Positions 53,558 to 64,000 of a stretch of 64,000 bases of DNA are shown here, in pieces. Position numbers and translations under genes: made by a program. Positions within the stretch are counted from its first letter, which is position 1, and the number at the start of each line of letters is the position of its first letter. The notes beneath the pieces are model-generated. The model was not told the DNA's origin, did no database searches, and saw only the letters and a list, made by a program, of their open reading frames with translations. Source of the DNA: Asterias rubens (Eukaryota; Echinodermata; Asteroidea; Forcipulatida; Asteriidae); contig NC_047081.1 of the NCBI RefSeq assembly GCF_902459465.1, positions 10,507,857-10,571,856 on the forward strand, written 5' to 3'.

Positions 53558-56500
53558 ATGGCAAGTGGAAAGCTTGTGATGCCCTTTGATAGTAGCCAGA
53601 AGATGAAGTCCAGGTACCAGACCCTTGCGTCCGTCGGTAGCGACGAGCCGGAAGGGGAGGAGGCCAAGGAGTATGCTGCTTTCTTGAGGTAAAGAGTCAT
53701 GTTCCCTGAGGAATCCATACAAACTAGTGTTCAGGCCGAACGCACCAGTCTATTTAAGACATTTACCTCAATGTGGTTATCAAAGAGTTCTGTATTGCGC
53801 CCCCCCCCCCCCCCCCCCCCTCCTCCCTAAAAAAGATCAAACAACCAGTAGGTTTCTTGGAAGATATTCTTGTAGACCAAAAGATGTGGGTCTTGTTCTG
53901 GAGCTGATAAAGGCTGGTGGTACTGGTACCTTTACCAAATACCCGGACTGCTTTGGCTAGTGGAGCTAACTGTTTGTCGATATAAAGCTTTGCTGATTGT
54001 CAAACTTGTGACTTCAGCAGCAAGGGCTTTGACAAAATCAAAGTTCAGCAGTCGAAAGTTGCTTCCTTAGATTTGCAGATATTCTTGAATCAGATCCGAC
54101 ACTGACAGATTCAGAATATCTGTTGAGTTGAAAGACAGTGTTTTGGCTCAGGATGTGATTCTTGAACTTGCACAGGAACGTCTTGAGAAAGGGCAATATT
54201 GCCGCCTATAGTCTCTTCGTCGTTTATATCAAATCCCTGGTTTCATTTTTCAATTCACTCCTTTTTTCCCGATACCTGAATATTCTTGAGATGTAACTTG
54301 AATATTCTGAATATTCATGAGATGTAACTTGACCTTTCCATCCACAGAGAGCAAGAGAGAAAATGTGGTCCCGACGGCTACCTGGATTCCAGCAAGTACA
54401 CTCACTCCTTCCAGGTCAGAGGTCAAGTGCTTGAGGCCAAGAGCAACAAACCTAAGAAGCCTGAAGATGAAGAACAGCCCAAACAAGCACAGGTTGGTCA
54501 TCCAGACAAAACAAAAAATGCCAGTCATTAATATTGTATTAGAGAGCCGCCCTCAATGTCAAAGTCACTTTTGTGATGCACTAATTCTTCAATAGATTGT
54601 GTCCTAGTAAAGGCACTGGATGGACACTATTTGTATATACTCAGAATAATTGTTAAGTATAAAATCTTACTTGTAACAATGTGAGAAATGGCTCCCTCTG
54701 AACATGGGGCTATAAGTCCATGCTCTGAAGTAACAAAGGTTTTGAGAAAAATGTAATTTCTCACTCGATATTAAAACAGAATTGTCATTAATTTAACTTG
54801 CAATTCTGCATTGTTATAAAAAATTTCTTCCATACGATGGTGATGAAACACTTCTACTTTGAATTTTCTTGCAGATTGGTTTGTTCGGGACTTCAGCCGG
54901 TGGCAATGGCAAGAAATTGGAATTGAGGAGATCCAAAATCGACACGGTGGTGGATTTATTGAACAGAGTGGAAAAAGACAAGGATGACTACGAGAAGAGA
55001 ATGAAAGTCATCGAGGTAAATGTTTTTAATCACTTATCATTTATTAAACCTAACTGCTAACTTTTTATCTAATTCTACTGAAAATTCCCTGAAAATAAAG
55101 CAATCTTTCCGTGTTCAGATGAACAAATTTGAAAATCTCCCCGATTACGAAAACTTTTTTCCCGTTGAATGTAACTCTAAATCTCCCTGATTGTTGGACA
55201 AACTCTCCCTCATTGCAAGATGGAAATGTTGGCAGCACTGGCGATCAGGTTGGTGTAGTGGTGTCAGGCCTCGCCTTCCACCTCTGGGACCCCGGTTTAA
55301 ATCACGCCGAGGGCACTCTGTTGATTGGGTTTTCATTCCCTACATGACTGCGTGAGTTTTCCCTGGAATAATTCTCGGGGTTTTCCTCCCACATCTAAAC
55401 TGAAATTTCTTCTCACGGCTCTAATAAGAACGTTGAACCATCCAAATCCGAAAAGTGCATTCATCACAGTTTAATTAACATCAGTGAAAATGTTTTTTTC
55501 CTTATAGGATCACATGTGGCAGCACAAACAGGAAGAGCGAGAGCTGAAGAGATCAGAGGGAGACATCATTAAGAGTCAACACATGCTACGAAGAACCATG
55601 AAGGACTTTGAAATTGGTGAGAATTCGGACTCTGGTCCCATCCAAATTTTCCACAAACTTCCTTTTGAAAATACATATAGATGTGGGAGGAAATCCCTGG
55701 TAGGGAAAACCCACACAGCCGGGTTGAGATTGAAAAACCCAATCCTCATATAAGGCTCTGGTTCGGGCTCGAACAGGGGCCCAGGTTAAAGGCATGGAGA
55801 AAACCACTGAACCAACCTGACAAAGACATGAACAATCTTTCTCTAAGAGTTGGGTGGTTCTGTAAAGAACCGGTGGTTGTAACAACTCAACGCGTAAATC
55901 CAATGCTCTCATAATCGCCTCTTGGAGAAAGGTGGACACTGGACACAAAGATCACTGCAGGCTTTAGAAGTATAGATGATGTATCTATGTTTACATTCAC
56001 ACTGCCCTCTGTTGACAAAACACTGGACATGTCATGGCAAAAAGACGCGTAGTCATGGTAAGATTGCGTGTACTTTCTAGCTGGCTGCCACAACACAAAG
56101 GTTTTGCCCGTGGTATGCGCGCGAATCATGTTATGGTTTTCGAGTGACGTCAGAGGTCACATCGTCTATTGTACATGAGGATTCCTCTATGATATAGAGA
56201 GAAGGTAAAGCCTGAGCAGATCTTACAAGATTTTATCTCGACCATGCAAAGTTTGAAATCCTATTATCATCTTTTTTGTGTTCTTTTTCTGTTCAGGGAT
56301 AAGTCGGAAGAAGCAAGCAGAAGCAAGAAAGATTCTAGAGAACAAGCAGAAGGAGTTCTTGATCACGACGGAACACATCCAAAAAAAGGAAAATGTATGT
56401 ATTCTAAAGTTTAATATGAGAGGGAGCAGGGCTTAAGTTTAGGGGAAGTCCACTGGGCTTATGGCTCAAAATGTTTACTGGATAAGAATTCTTTTACAAG

Positions 56501-59500
56501 AGGGGAATCAAACAAGAAAAACTCCTGACCCACGGTCGAAAGTTTGCTGGCACGACACCAAAACTCAAGCCTGTGGTTCAGTGACTCGAGAGAACATTGT
56601 TTTAAAAATACAGTTTGAGAGAGTATATTTTCTAAAGACAAACCCATTAGGAAATTTGTTTTGTTGTTTTCATTTGTTTGTTGTTTTTGTTTACCTGCAG
56701 GCGACAAAAGAAAGGATCGAGAAGTCCATCAACAAAGATCAACAGATCAAAGATGAAGATAGAAAGTCTTACCTCACAATGTAAGTGTACTCCTTATATA
56801 GCACCTGTTTCAGACTGAATAAAGTACATGAATAGTTTGACGCCTGAAACAGTTAGGATCGACTGGACGCGCTAGATGTCGAAAGATCAACTGTTGCAGT
56901 CGGTCGGAACAACTCTGGAGCGCCTTGGTTTCAGACGTCAATCTTGATTGGGGTGTGTTGCCGTCTGTGTAGTGAGGGGGGTGGGGGTTGGCGAGGCTGG
57001 CGGGCCAGAGGGTCAGAGTTCGGTGTCAGTAAGTAGTTGTGGTGGATTGGAAGGGAAGGGGGTCACTTGAAGTCAATGGAAGATTTAATTTTTGTATATA
57101 ACTAAGTTATATTCTTCCAAAAAAATCATACCTATTTATAAAAAAATCAGATTCAACAAACAACAAGTTTGTAACATGTTTGGAACAACTCTGGAGCGCC
57201 TTGGTTTCAGACGTCAATCTTGTCATGAGCTGAACCTAATGTAAACGTTGTGTTAAGTTCGCCTGTCTGAAACCAAAATTTAACGGGGTCGACCCAGAGT
57301 CGCTCCTAATCTATTTAAGTGTGGCGCGACTTTGGAGCGCCTGTCTGAACTGGGTGTAAAAACAAATGAAATTTACTGTTTAGAGTTGACAGAACAAATT
57401 TGTAACCGTTTCCGTTTTGATGAATTATTTTGCCACAAAGTGGGGACCTGGAGAGGAGGTACCGCACAAAGATGAGCGAGATCGAGCTGAGACGATCCGA
57501 GGTGCAGAAACTGAGCGAGGAGTTCACAGACCGTATGAAGACCAAAGAGGAAGAAACCTTCAAGCTTAACAAGGAGCTTGCCGACATCGCTCTGACCATC
57601 AACATGGAGGCCCAGAAGCAACGCAAGATGGAGGTAGAAACTAAGAAGTAAGTTGAAGCTCATTGCTCTTACGACAAGATAATCGAGCCCGCCCAAGGGC
57701 CCCCCGAAAATTTGTTTGGTTTTAGATGCTCTGTGGTGCTGTCTGCTTAATCCATTGATTCAATTTATTGTTTTATTCATCAACAATATTTGTTGCAGTG
57801 ATTCCTGAACCTGCCATAGATTTTGTTTTCATTCAAGTATTTTTTCAAGTATTGTATTTATTTTCTATGTCAGTTTGGAAGGGTTGTTTGAAGCATGAAA
57901 ATTGTTCCAATTGGATGGATGGGTTACTTGATACCTCCTAAAATCGAGATGCAGCAATGGAAACAAAATTGTATGGTAGAATTTGTTTTTATTTTTTAAA
58001 CAAGTTTTTCGGTCGATGACAGTACTCCAACTTGGGGAAAGCTGGAGGAGGCAAAAAAAAATGAGCAGAAAAAAAACAAAAAAACAAAATTATAGCAGAA
58101 AAAAGGAAGGGTTTGACTAGTCAGCGGGACCACTTGTCAAGGTGTTTCAGCTGGTCCACCGCGGTTTCCACTGGCATTTGGCCAGCAGACACTGGTAGCC
58201 GCCACCAATGGACTGAGTATCCAGCGAAATCACCGGCAACCGGCGCTTCTGGACAACACTGTTGATCGTCTTCAGTCTTGTGACTTTTTTTATGAAATGC
58301 TTGAAAGAAATGTTTGGTTTTTTGGGTTTACAGGGATGGAAGAGGAGACTCTAAGGACAAGATCAAAACAGACAATGAGATGGAGGCCCAGTTTGAAGCC
58401 AAAATAAGGTAACATCTTTGATTTAAATCTGTATTAAGCCTGGCTTCATACTTCACGCGAATGCGATGCGAATTTGAGGTGAATTTGACGTCGCAACTTA
58501 ATTTTCGCTGCGATATTCACAGAGAGTTGAGCACAATGCAACCCCTGCGAATTATTTGTTGCAAATTTTTGGCGTCAACATTCATATCGCATTTGAATCG
58601 CAGTAAGTATGAGCCAGGCTTTATTCATAACATTTTTCTGTGCCTAGGAAACCATGAAAAAGGCTAGAGAATGCTAATTGAAGTGTCGAGAAGACCCATA
58701 CAGTTCTTATTAGGACCACCTTGTTCCACCGAAAGAACCACATCTGATAAAGGTTCCTGTATAAAGAACCATGGTTCCTTTAATGGCAAAGTATACCTTT
58801 GTATTTTGGAACCGTTCGATTGTTCTTATTCTATATAAATGTACATGAACACAATAAAACCAACCTGTGAAAATGTCTTTTCAAAATGTGGTCTCGTTTT
58901 TGAGATATCGCCAAAACTCGTAGGCGATTATGTCCACGCTGGAATAATAATCCCTCATAGGAATATGCAATCTTAGCAGTGTTAAGTGGTAACCCTATTC
59001 AGATTCCAATTTTTAGGCTATTTTAGTTTTTTTTGTTTTGCATAACTACATTACTGAAATATTTCTCCACATGCTTTTTACTATCAAAAGCGGGTGTAGG
59101 CTTTTTAACCAAAGATTTTTTTGGGCCATTAATTTGAAGAGTGATTACCAAAGGTATACCTTTAAGTAACAGTATCTGATAATTGCTCCTTTAAAAAACA
59201 CCCCAGAAATCACAAAATAAAACTGACTCAACCCAGTCTCTTTTCTAGTCCGAGTGACAAATTGTTACTCATACTTCACTCGCTGCGCTATTTTGATCCT
59301 TCTTTACAGGAAGAACTTCAACAAGTCTGGTCAATTTGAGACCAACAAAAGACGCCTGAGTCTAGACTTGGTCCAGTCCAACGTCAACATGTTAGAAAAG
59401 AATAGAGATGGTAAGTCCATGAAGCATGGAGAGAGAACCTCGGCCTAACTTTAGAGAGTTGCTTGAGCACAAATATAAGCTAAGCAAAACACAGTGATGC

Positions 59501-62126
59501 TAACCAGAATAAGGTTACCAGCCAAACCATGATGTCACGTGTACAATTTGTGACTGAAATCCTGCACATTACTATAATAGATGTTAAGCAGGGATTTTCT
59601 AAGAGGTTAAATACCTCTATGAAATACGGCCCTACTGACTCTCTTAGTAAAACTGCTTAAAAGCAGACAATAAGGATCAGCACAATAAAGTTTCGTACGC
59701 TTTGTTTCCCCCAAACAAAGAAGGGCAAACAGTACATACAATCTCACATAAAAACAAGCTTTCTTCAGTGCCACTTTTGTTTCTAGCCATCATTGAAGCT
59801 AGTGTGTGTTAAGTGGGCATTGAATAATTTCTCACCATTATAAGTTATCACACAAGCACAACTGGAATACGGAAAAATAAAGAGCATCTGCGTTCCATTA
59901 TTTTTTTCGTATTTCGATGAGCAGCACGTGTGAAAACGTTTTTATCTTCAAGCAAACTTGGTGCGTGACATAGAACACACAAGATGCAGGTAGTGATATG
60001 GGCCATGCAATATAGGTTTATACCACCATTCCATTCTGCAAATCTGATTGGAGGATTAGCGCGTACTTGAAGATAAATAATAATATCACTGATTCTGTTT
60101 ATTTGATGTTGTTTAGGTGGCCGCCAGCTACTAGACACCAGAAATCGTCTTCAAGACAACCATGTTACCCAGCGGAAACTACAGGAGGCAGCGCTCAACG
60201 CCAAGCTGGACCTCACAAACAAGAAGATAGAACAGAAACTCCAGGTAGGTCAACTTATGACCCTTATGTCAAAGTTAAAGTTAAATGGACTATTCTTCCT
60301 GTGTGGACATAATTCGCTCCAGATTTTCAGCAATTTCTCAAAAACAAATTCTCCTTTTGAAATGAAATTTTCAGATGTTAGTTCTATCTTGTACAATCTA
60401 CATTTTTATAGGATTAAAACAATCAAATGGTTCCCCTAACCAAAGGTATATTTTGCTTTTCAATTATACACATTTTTTTCTTCTTCTATTTTCAGAGTCA
60501 CGAAGCCAGAAAAAGTCGCCGGCTTCAACACATCACAGCACTGAAGAAGAAAGAGCACGAGAAAGAGTTAATGGACTGGGAGGAGCGCTTTAGTAAGAGG
60601 CAGTACGACTCCACACGCAGAGGCTATGAAGATACGCTCAAACATGCAAAGGTAAAGGCACTGCTGTTCAAATAAGACAAATAGATAGCAAGATGTAAAC
60701 AAAAATTGTATACAAATATGGATTCATAGGAGTGAATGGACCATCCCCCCCTATTCCATTTTGCCAAGTGCCCATTTTCATTGAGCTGCATAATAAGCAA
60801 AAAATACTGCTTGACACAATTCTGTTCGAAATGAGCTTGGGTGTGGTAACCTGACTCTCGTAGGCATAATTGTGTTGTGCTTAGCTGCTGTATGTGCTTA
60901 AGCAGTTCTATGATATAGGGCCTAGGACACACCACCCTAGAAGCCAGTTCATACGCAAAACGATTTCTCTTGCATCATAATTACGCCTACCAAATGCTGC
61001 CTCACCGTAAATTGCTTTGCATTCTCACTTTTTTTTCCCTACTATTAATGAAATGACTCAAATAAACAAACCCCTTTTGTATGTTATTTTATTCCCATTT
61101 TACAGAGAACCGTAACAAAACAGGAAGAGATCGAGCACGACTTGTCCACCCGGGTCAGAACAAGCGAGTACGCCCGCAAACAGAAAGAGCAACAGTGCAA
61201 GAGACTGCAACAGCAACTCGCCGAATTGAAAAGAAAGAATGCCCAACGGATCAAGGAGCAGATGATCGAATGCTCCCAACGAGAGAAAGAGCTCGAGCAG
61301 AAGATCCTACGAGAGCAATCCGAGTTATTCAAGGTGGGTTTCACAAGTTTCAATATTTTATTTTTTATAACAAGGGACGTCAGCAGATAATTCTTAACAA
61401 GCATTTGCTTTAACTCTGCTAGTTTATACATATTTCTCTCGTAGCAATCCAGTCTGTTTTTCGTAAATGTTTTCTTGTTACCTGTTTGTCTTGTCTCCTT
61501 TTTTGTAGTTTGACTGTCTAGGAATTTCGTCATTGTCTTCTCTCTTCTCAATTGGCTTTAATAAGAGCGTTGAGATCATGTTTTTTATTTATTTATTTTA
61601 TTTATTTGATATCCATCAGCGTATGACCACCATTTACAGATATCATTTTAAAAGAGAAACAGATAAAACTAAATATAAATGTATATGTGAAAATTATATC
61701 TAAACCCAAATCCAAATTTGTTGTTTTCCTTATAGAGCCATGTAAACCGTGAGGAAGGATACGTAACGTTACAACAGCATCGCATGATGATGAAGGAGGA
61801 TAGAATTATTCTAGATGGCACGGCTAAGGTGAGATATATTTGTCTTTAGTCCATAGTCCAGATTGGAGGCGGATTGAAGTTTGTACTGTGTGAAACGGGT
61901 TGAACAAAATCTCCGGTTGGGAGACCCCAAGATTTTGAACAGTCTGAAATGGCCTAAAGCTAAGTTAAATAATGGTGACAAAAAGTATTTAACACATGAC
62001 AAGGATCAGTGTGTGGGAAATTTAAATATAAAAGTTAAAAATTGCATTTTTTTTGTTTTTGTATAGGAGCATGATCGATTATTAAAGATTGGTGAGAAGA
62101 CGGATCTACTAGGCAGCTACCCTTGA
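53558..62126 (+). CDS. Coiled-coil protein of unknown name, 14 exons, probable ciliary/flagellar
   Basis: Exons: 53558-53688, 54348-54492, 54875-55015, 55508-55616, 56297-56394, 56701-56780, 57441-57647, 58334-58408, 59310-59410, 60117-60244, 60496-60651, 61106-61333, 61736-61828, 62067-62126; 1752 nt, 583 residues, all phases compatible. The start has a strong context (CACCACCATGG). Residues 1-92 are non-helical (MASGKLVMPFDSS..., KYTHSFQVRGQVLEAK, then a Lys/Pro/Glu linker). From about 100 to 565 the sequence is almost wholly charged, heptad-like Glu/Lys/Arg/Gln with few prolines (KRMKVIE, RKKQAEARKILENKQKEF, QKQRKMEVETKK, RLQQQLAELKRKNAQRI). It ends KTDLLGSYP. There is no signal peptide, membrane segment or catalytic motif. 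I do not recognise the orthologue. The ciliary suggestion comes from its coiled-coil character and the shared promoter with CFAP299. Exon 7's acceptor (ACAAAG) is weak. Confidence 0.88.
53799..53822. repeat. Poly-C tract
   Basis: A run of more than 20 C in the first intron after the main start exon. Such tracts are error-prone in sequencing, so the length is unreliable. Confidence 0.8.
54604..54780. repeat. Family A foldback element, half copy
   Basis: It starts TAAAGGCACTGGATGGACAC and carries ATACTCAGAATAATTGTTAA, GAAATGGCTCCCTCTGAA and GAAAAATGTAATTTCTCAC. The opposite end is absent. It lies in an intron of the coiled-coil gene. Confidence 0.6.
55235..55430 (+). repeat. tRNA-derived SINE (family S2), plus orientation
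   Basis: The head AGGTTGGTGTAGTGGTGTCA with B-box-like CCCGGTTTAAATC, then TGGGTTTTCATTCCCTAC and GGTTTTCCTCCCACATCTA. An inverted relative lies at 55660-55915. Confidence 0.6.
55660..55915 (-). repeat. tRNA-derived SINE (family S2), minus orientation
   Basis: Read on the minus strand: CAGGTTGGTTCAGTGGTTTT (A-box-like), CCTGTTCGAGCCCGAACC (B-box-like), and a tail GGATTTCCTCCCACATCTA shared with the 55235 copy. The two inverted copies flank exon 4 of the coiled-coil gene (55508-55616) and could pair in the pre-mRNA. Confidence 0.6.
56826..57355. repeat. Diverged foldback element interrupted by the duplicated block
   Basis: GCGCC(T/A) and GGTTTCAGACG words recur in both orientations (ACGCCTGAAACAG, CTGGAGCGCCTTGG, CTGTCTGAAACC, TGGAGCGCCTGTCTGAAC). 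It appears to be an inverted-repeat element into which copy B of the duplicated block was placed. Confidence 0.5.
56944..57177. repeat. Duplicated block, copy B (intron 6 of the same gene)
   Basis: It matches 52906-53117 from TTGATTGGGG to GTTTGTAACAT, with an extra stretch of about 27 bp (TTGGCGAGGCTGGCGGGCC region) and small A-run differences. It is bounded by a perfect 41-bp direct repeat, 56906-56946 and 57182-57222, starting GGAACAACTCTGGAGCGCC and ending ACGTCAATCTTG. Confidence 0.85.
58436..58621. mobile_element. MITE with AAGCCTGGCTTCATACTT ends
   Basis: Left AAGCCTGGCTTCATACTTC; right AGTATGAGCCAGGCTT. Inner AATGCGATGCGAATTTGA is answered by TCGCATTTGAATCGC. It is about 186 bp, in the intron after exon 8 of the coiled-coil gene. 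Confidence 0.7.
58779..59165. repeat. Probable MITE with CAAAGGTATACCTTT-like ends
   Basis: Left CTTTAATGGCAAAGTATACC; right ATTACCAAAGGTATACCTTTAAG. The interior is AT-rich and non-coding. The terminal word is itself palindromic, so the extent is uncertain. Confidence 0.5.
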
Positions 62127-62168
62127 AGGTGTTTTTCTTCTTCTTGACCTTCGTGATCTGTTTGACCT

Positions 62169-62390
62169 CCAACTTTAGCTTCAAGACCAATCCGCTACTA
62201 ACTTAAGTATTCGAGCCTCCCTCAGGAATAGTGGACTTTGAACCAGTGTGATTGAGGTTCGATTCCAACCCACCTCTATCTAACTTGAACTTCAGGACCA
62301 ATCCGCTACTAACTTCAAAGCATTCGAACCGCCCTCAGGAATAGCGGACTTTCAACCAGTGTGTCCGAGGTTCGATTCCGACCCACCAAA
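62169..62390. repeat. Tandem pair of tRNA-like segments in the 3' UTR of the coiled-coil gene
   Basis: ACCAATCCGCTACTAACTT, CCTCAGGAATAG(T/C)GGACTTT, ACCAGTGTG and AGGTTCGATTCC(A/G)ACCCACC occur twice, about 115 bp apart. GGTTCGATTCC is B-box/T-loop-like. Not folded as functional tRNAs; probably a duplicated tRNA-derived remnant. Confidence 0.6.
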
Positions 62391-62574
62391 AAATACTATT
62401 ATGTGTGTGAGTGTAAGATGCCGACGAGCTTTTGTCTTCATATTTACAGCGAGAAGGTTGATGATTTGCAACCATTTTCAGCATCATGCCGTTTTTTTTT
62501 TTTTTTTTCTGACGCTTCGGGCAAAACATTTTCCACAATCATCAGTCTTGTGAATTTGTATGTATATTTTATCA

Positions 62575-62580
62575 ATTAAA
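62575..62580 (+). promoter_or_regulatory. Candidate poly(A) signal (ATTAAA) of the coiled-coil gene
   Basis: ATTAAA lies about 450 bp after the stop. A canonical AATAAA lies further down at 63174-63179. Which one is used cannot be told. Confidence 0.35.
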
Positions 62581-62859
62581 GAATTATGCTATTGGTTAAT
62601 AGTTGTATATATTTGTATCTACTTGTTTAACTGCTGTTTATAAGTAACTTGTATTTATTTGTGTCTTCATCACAAAGCATCTGAATATATTTTGAGAAAC
62701 ATGTCACTTTGAAGTAATGTGTTTTTGTAAAAGATCTGTCTTCCTTTAAGATCCACATTCAGAACTTCTCCAAGAAAAGCCTCGCTATATTTTCAAAAGC
62801 TGTCTGTACAATATTTAGGGACAGCCATTGGATCGGCACCTTATTGTTAATATTGATTG

Positions 62860-62865
62860 ATTGAC

Positions 62866-62913
<48 letters not shown>

Positions 62914-62925
62914 TGATTGTTTGAA
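62860..62925. repeat. GATT tetranucleotide microsatellite
   Basis: About 14 near-perfect tandem units of GATT, changing to GTTT units at the end. Confidence 0.9.
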
Positions 62926-64000
62926 GGTCTGTTATTATGATAGATCAAACATATCTTTCGATTGCCATTTTTCACAGCTTTGTAACAAAAAAATGCTTCC
63001 ACGAGATAGTATTTATATTTTGATCAAATAATGATATTTTTGTCAATCACTTTCTAATTTCATATTATTTTGGGAAATAACATTGCATTGATCTCGTTAG
63101 CAACAGATAGTTTAAAATCTCCCATTTTCCTCCTTGTTTCTCTTTTTCAAGCAACATGTGCTCCCCCTTGAAAAATAAAGATAATTTTTATTGAGTGGAG
63201 GAAAACGATGTTGACATACATAAGTAAACTATTTTAACAAACCTCTTGTGCTTCATACTTTCTGAGGATAAAACAATGCTTTTGTTTGATAATAAAAAAA
63301 TGACTGACGAGTCTTCAAGAGATGTAGGATGCAGACAAATAAATGAGTGCATGTGTTTTACAAAAACGTTTTCTTTTGAGTAAAACTTTCTTATCCACCA
63401 ATGAACCAGTTTCTATGGTTTATAGATTTGATTTGTTTCGGCTGTTCAAGAAAACAATTCATGGCAAAAACAACTTTGGAGTAGAAGCCTATATCAGCGC
63501 ATGTTGAGAAATATTTTACGTCGAAGTAATGCGGTTATGTCAACAGATACATTACATGGATCATTATTGCCCAATATTTGCGCATCTCATATTGCTATCC
63601 TAGTTGAGCAACCTGAAGGTTCTAAATTCCTAAGGTATACTTTGTCTTTGAAGTTTCATGCCCCAAGGTTGTAAAAATAAGGAGTTTGCCCTTTTGTTTT
63701 CTCTCTCAGCACGATTCCTGACACACATTATGCTGTTAAAAAATACGAAAAACAAACACAAAAACCTTTGCATATATATTGTGCCACGGACAATGGACAC
63801 TGAAAAATTGTTTGTAAATGGTTGCTAGATGCCTTATTTACCGATTGTAGAGATTTATATTTAGATGGAGCAAATAATCCTAGTGCGTCAAAGTTCACAT
63901 TGTATTTATAACTGATAAGCCACGGGCACTGCCGATGTGTTCTGTTATTTTAAGGAAAGGCCACAGTGCTTTCAGTCCAAAGCTGTGAAACACAGGGTCA
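62926..64000. other. Non-coding flank downstream of the coiled-coil gene
   Basis: AT-rich, with an AATAAA at 63174-63179. I see no exon, RNA gene or repeat family that I can name. Confidence 0.5.

Noticed and set aside
61084-61551. 155-residue minus-strand open frame opposite coiled-coil exon 12
   Set aside because: Mirror frame of a confirmed plus-strand exon; no independent support.

Overview
This is eukaryotic (metazoan) nuclear DNA: short coding exons with GT-AG introns, AT-rich spacers, tRNA-derived SINE-like pieces and many inverted-repeat elements. The gene content (a Pax2/5/8 factor, an anthrax-toxin-receptor homologue, a TMEM145-family 7TM protein, CFAP299, and a secreted C-type lectin with an apple/PAN-like tail) fits an invertebrate deuterostome. 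I think an echinoderm, probably a sea star, is most likely. That placement is inference from gene and repeat style, not from a diagnostic sequence. No bacterial, viral, CRISPR or operon-type feature was seen.

Layout. (1) 1-2366 looks like intron or upstream DNA of a Pax gene. Its last six coding exons (2367-6993, + strand) carry the Pax2/5/8 residual homeodomain and C-terminal transactivation region; the paired-domain exons lie outside the window. (2) 7-16.8 kb is a non-coding spacer full of foldback elements plus a large CTG/TTG microsatellite. (3) 16807-36296 (+) is a complete 15-exon ANTXR-type receptor gene (493 aa) that I could join exon by exon with consistent splice phases. Its intron 6 holds a complete intronless gene on the same strand (27957-28763) for a secreted CTLD + PAN-like protein. 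(4) 39718-48027 (-) is a 15-exon TMEM145-family gene (612 aa), convergent with ANTXR. (5) 49681-52420 (-) is a 5-exon CFAP299 gene (233 aa). (6) 53558-62126 (+) is a 14-exon coiled-coil gene (583 aa) that I cannot name. It lies head-to-head with CFAP299 across a short promoter holding an RFX X-box-like site.

Points of biological interest. ANTXR next to CFAP299 recalls the human 4q21 neighbourhood of ANTXR2 and CFAP299, suggesting old deuterostome linkage. The X-box between CFAP299 and the unnamed coiled-coil gene suggests the latter is a ciliary or sperm-flagellar protein. A block of about 220 bp from intron 1 of the coiled-coil gene recurs in its intron 6, flanked by a perfect 41-bp direct repeat. 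At least twelve full or partial copies of one TTAA-ended foldback family are scattered through the window, with at least two kinds of central palindrome. All exon coordinates were derived by hand from splice motifs, reading frame and family similarity remembered from general knowledge; no alignment or RNA evidence was available.
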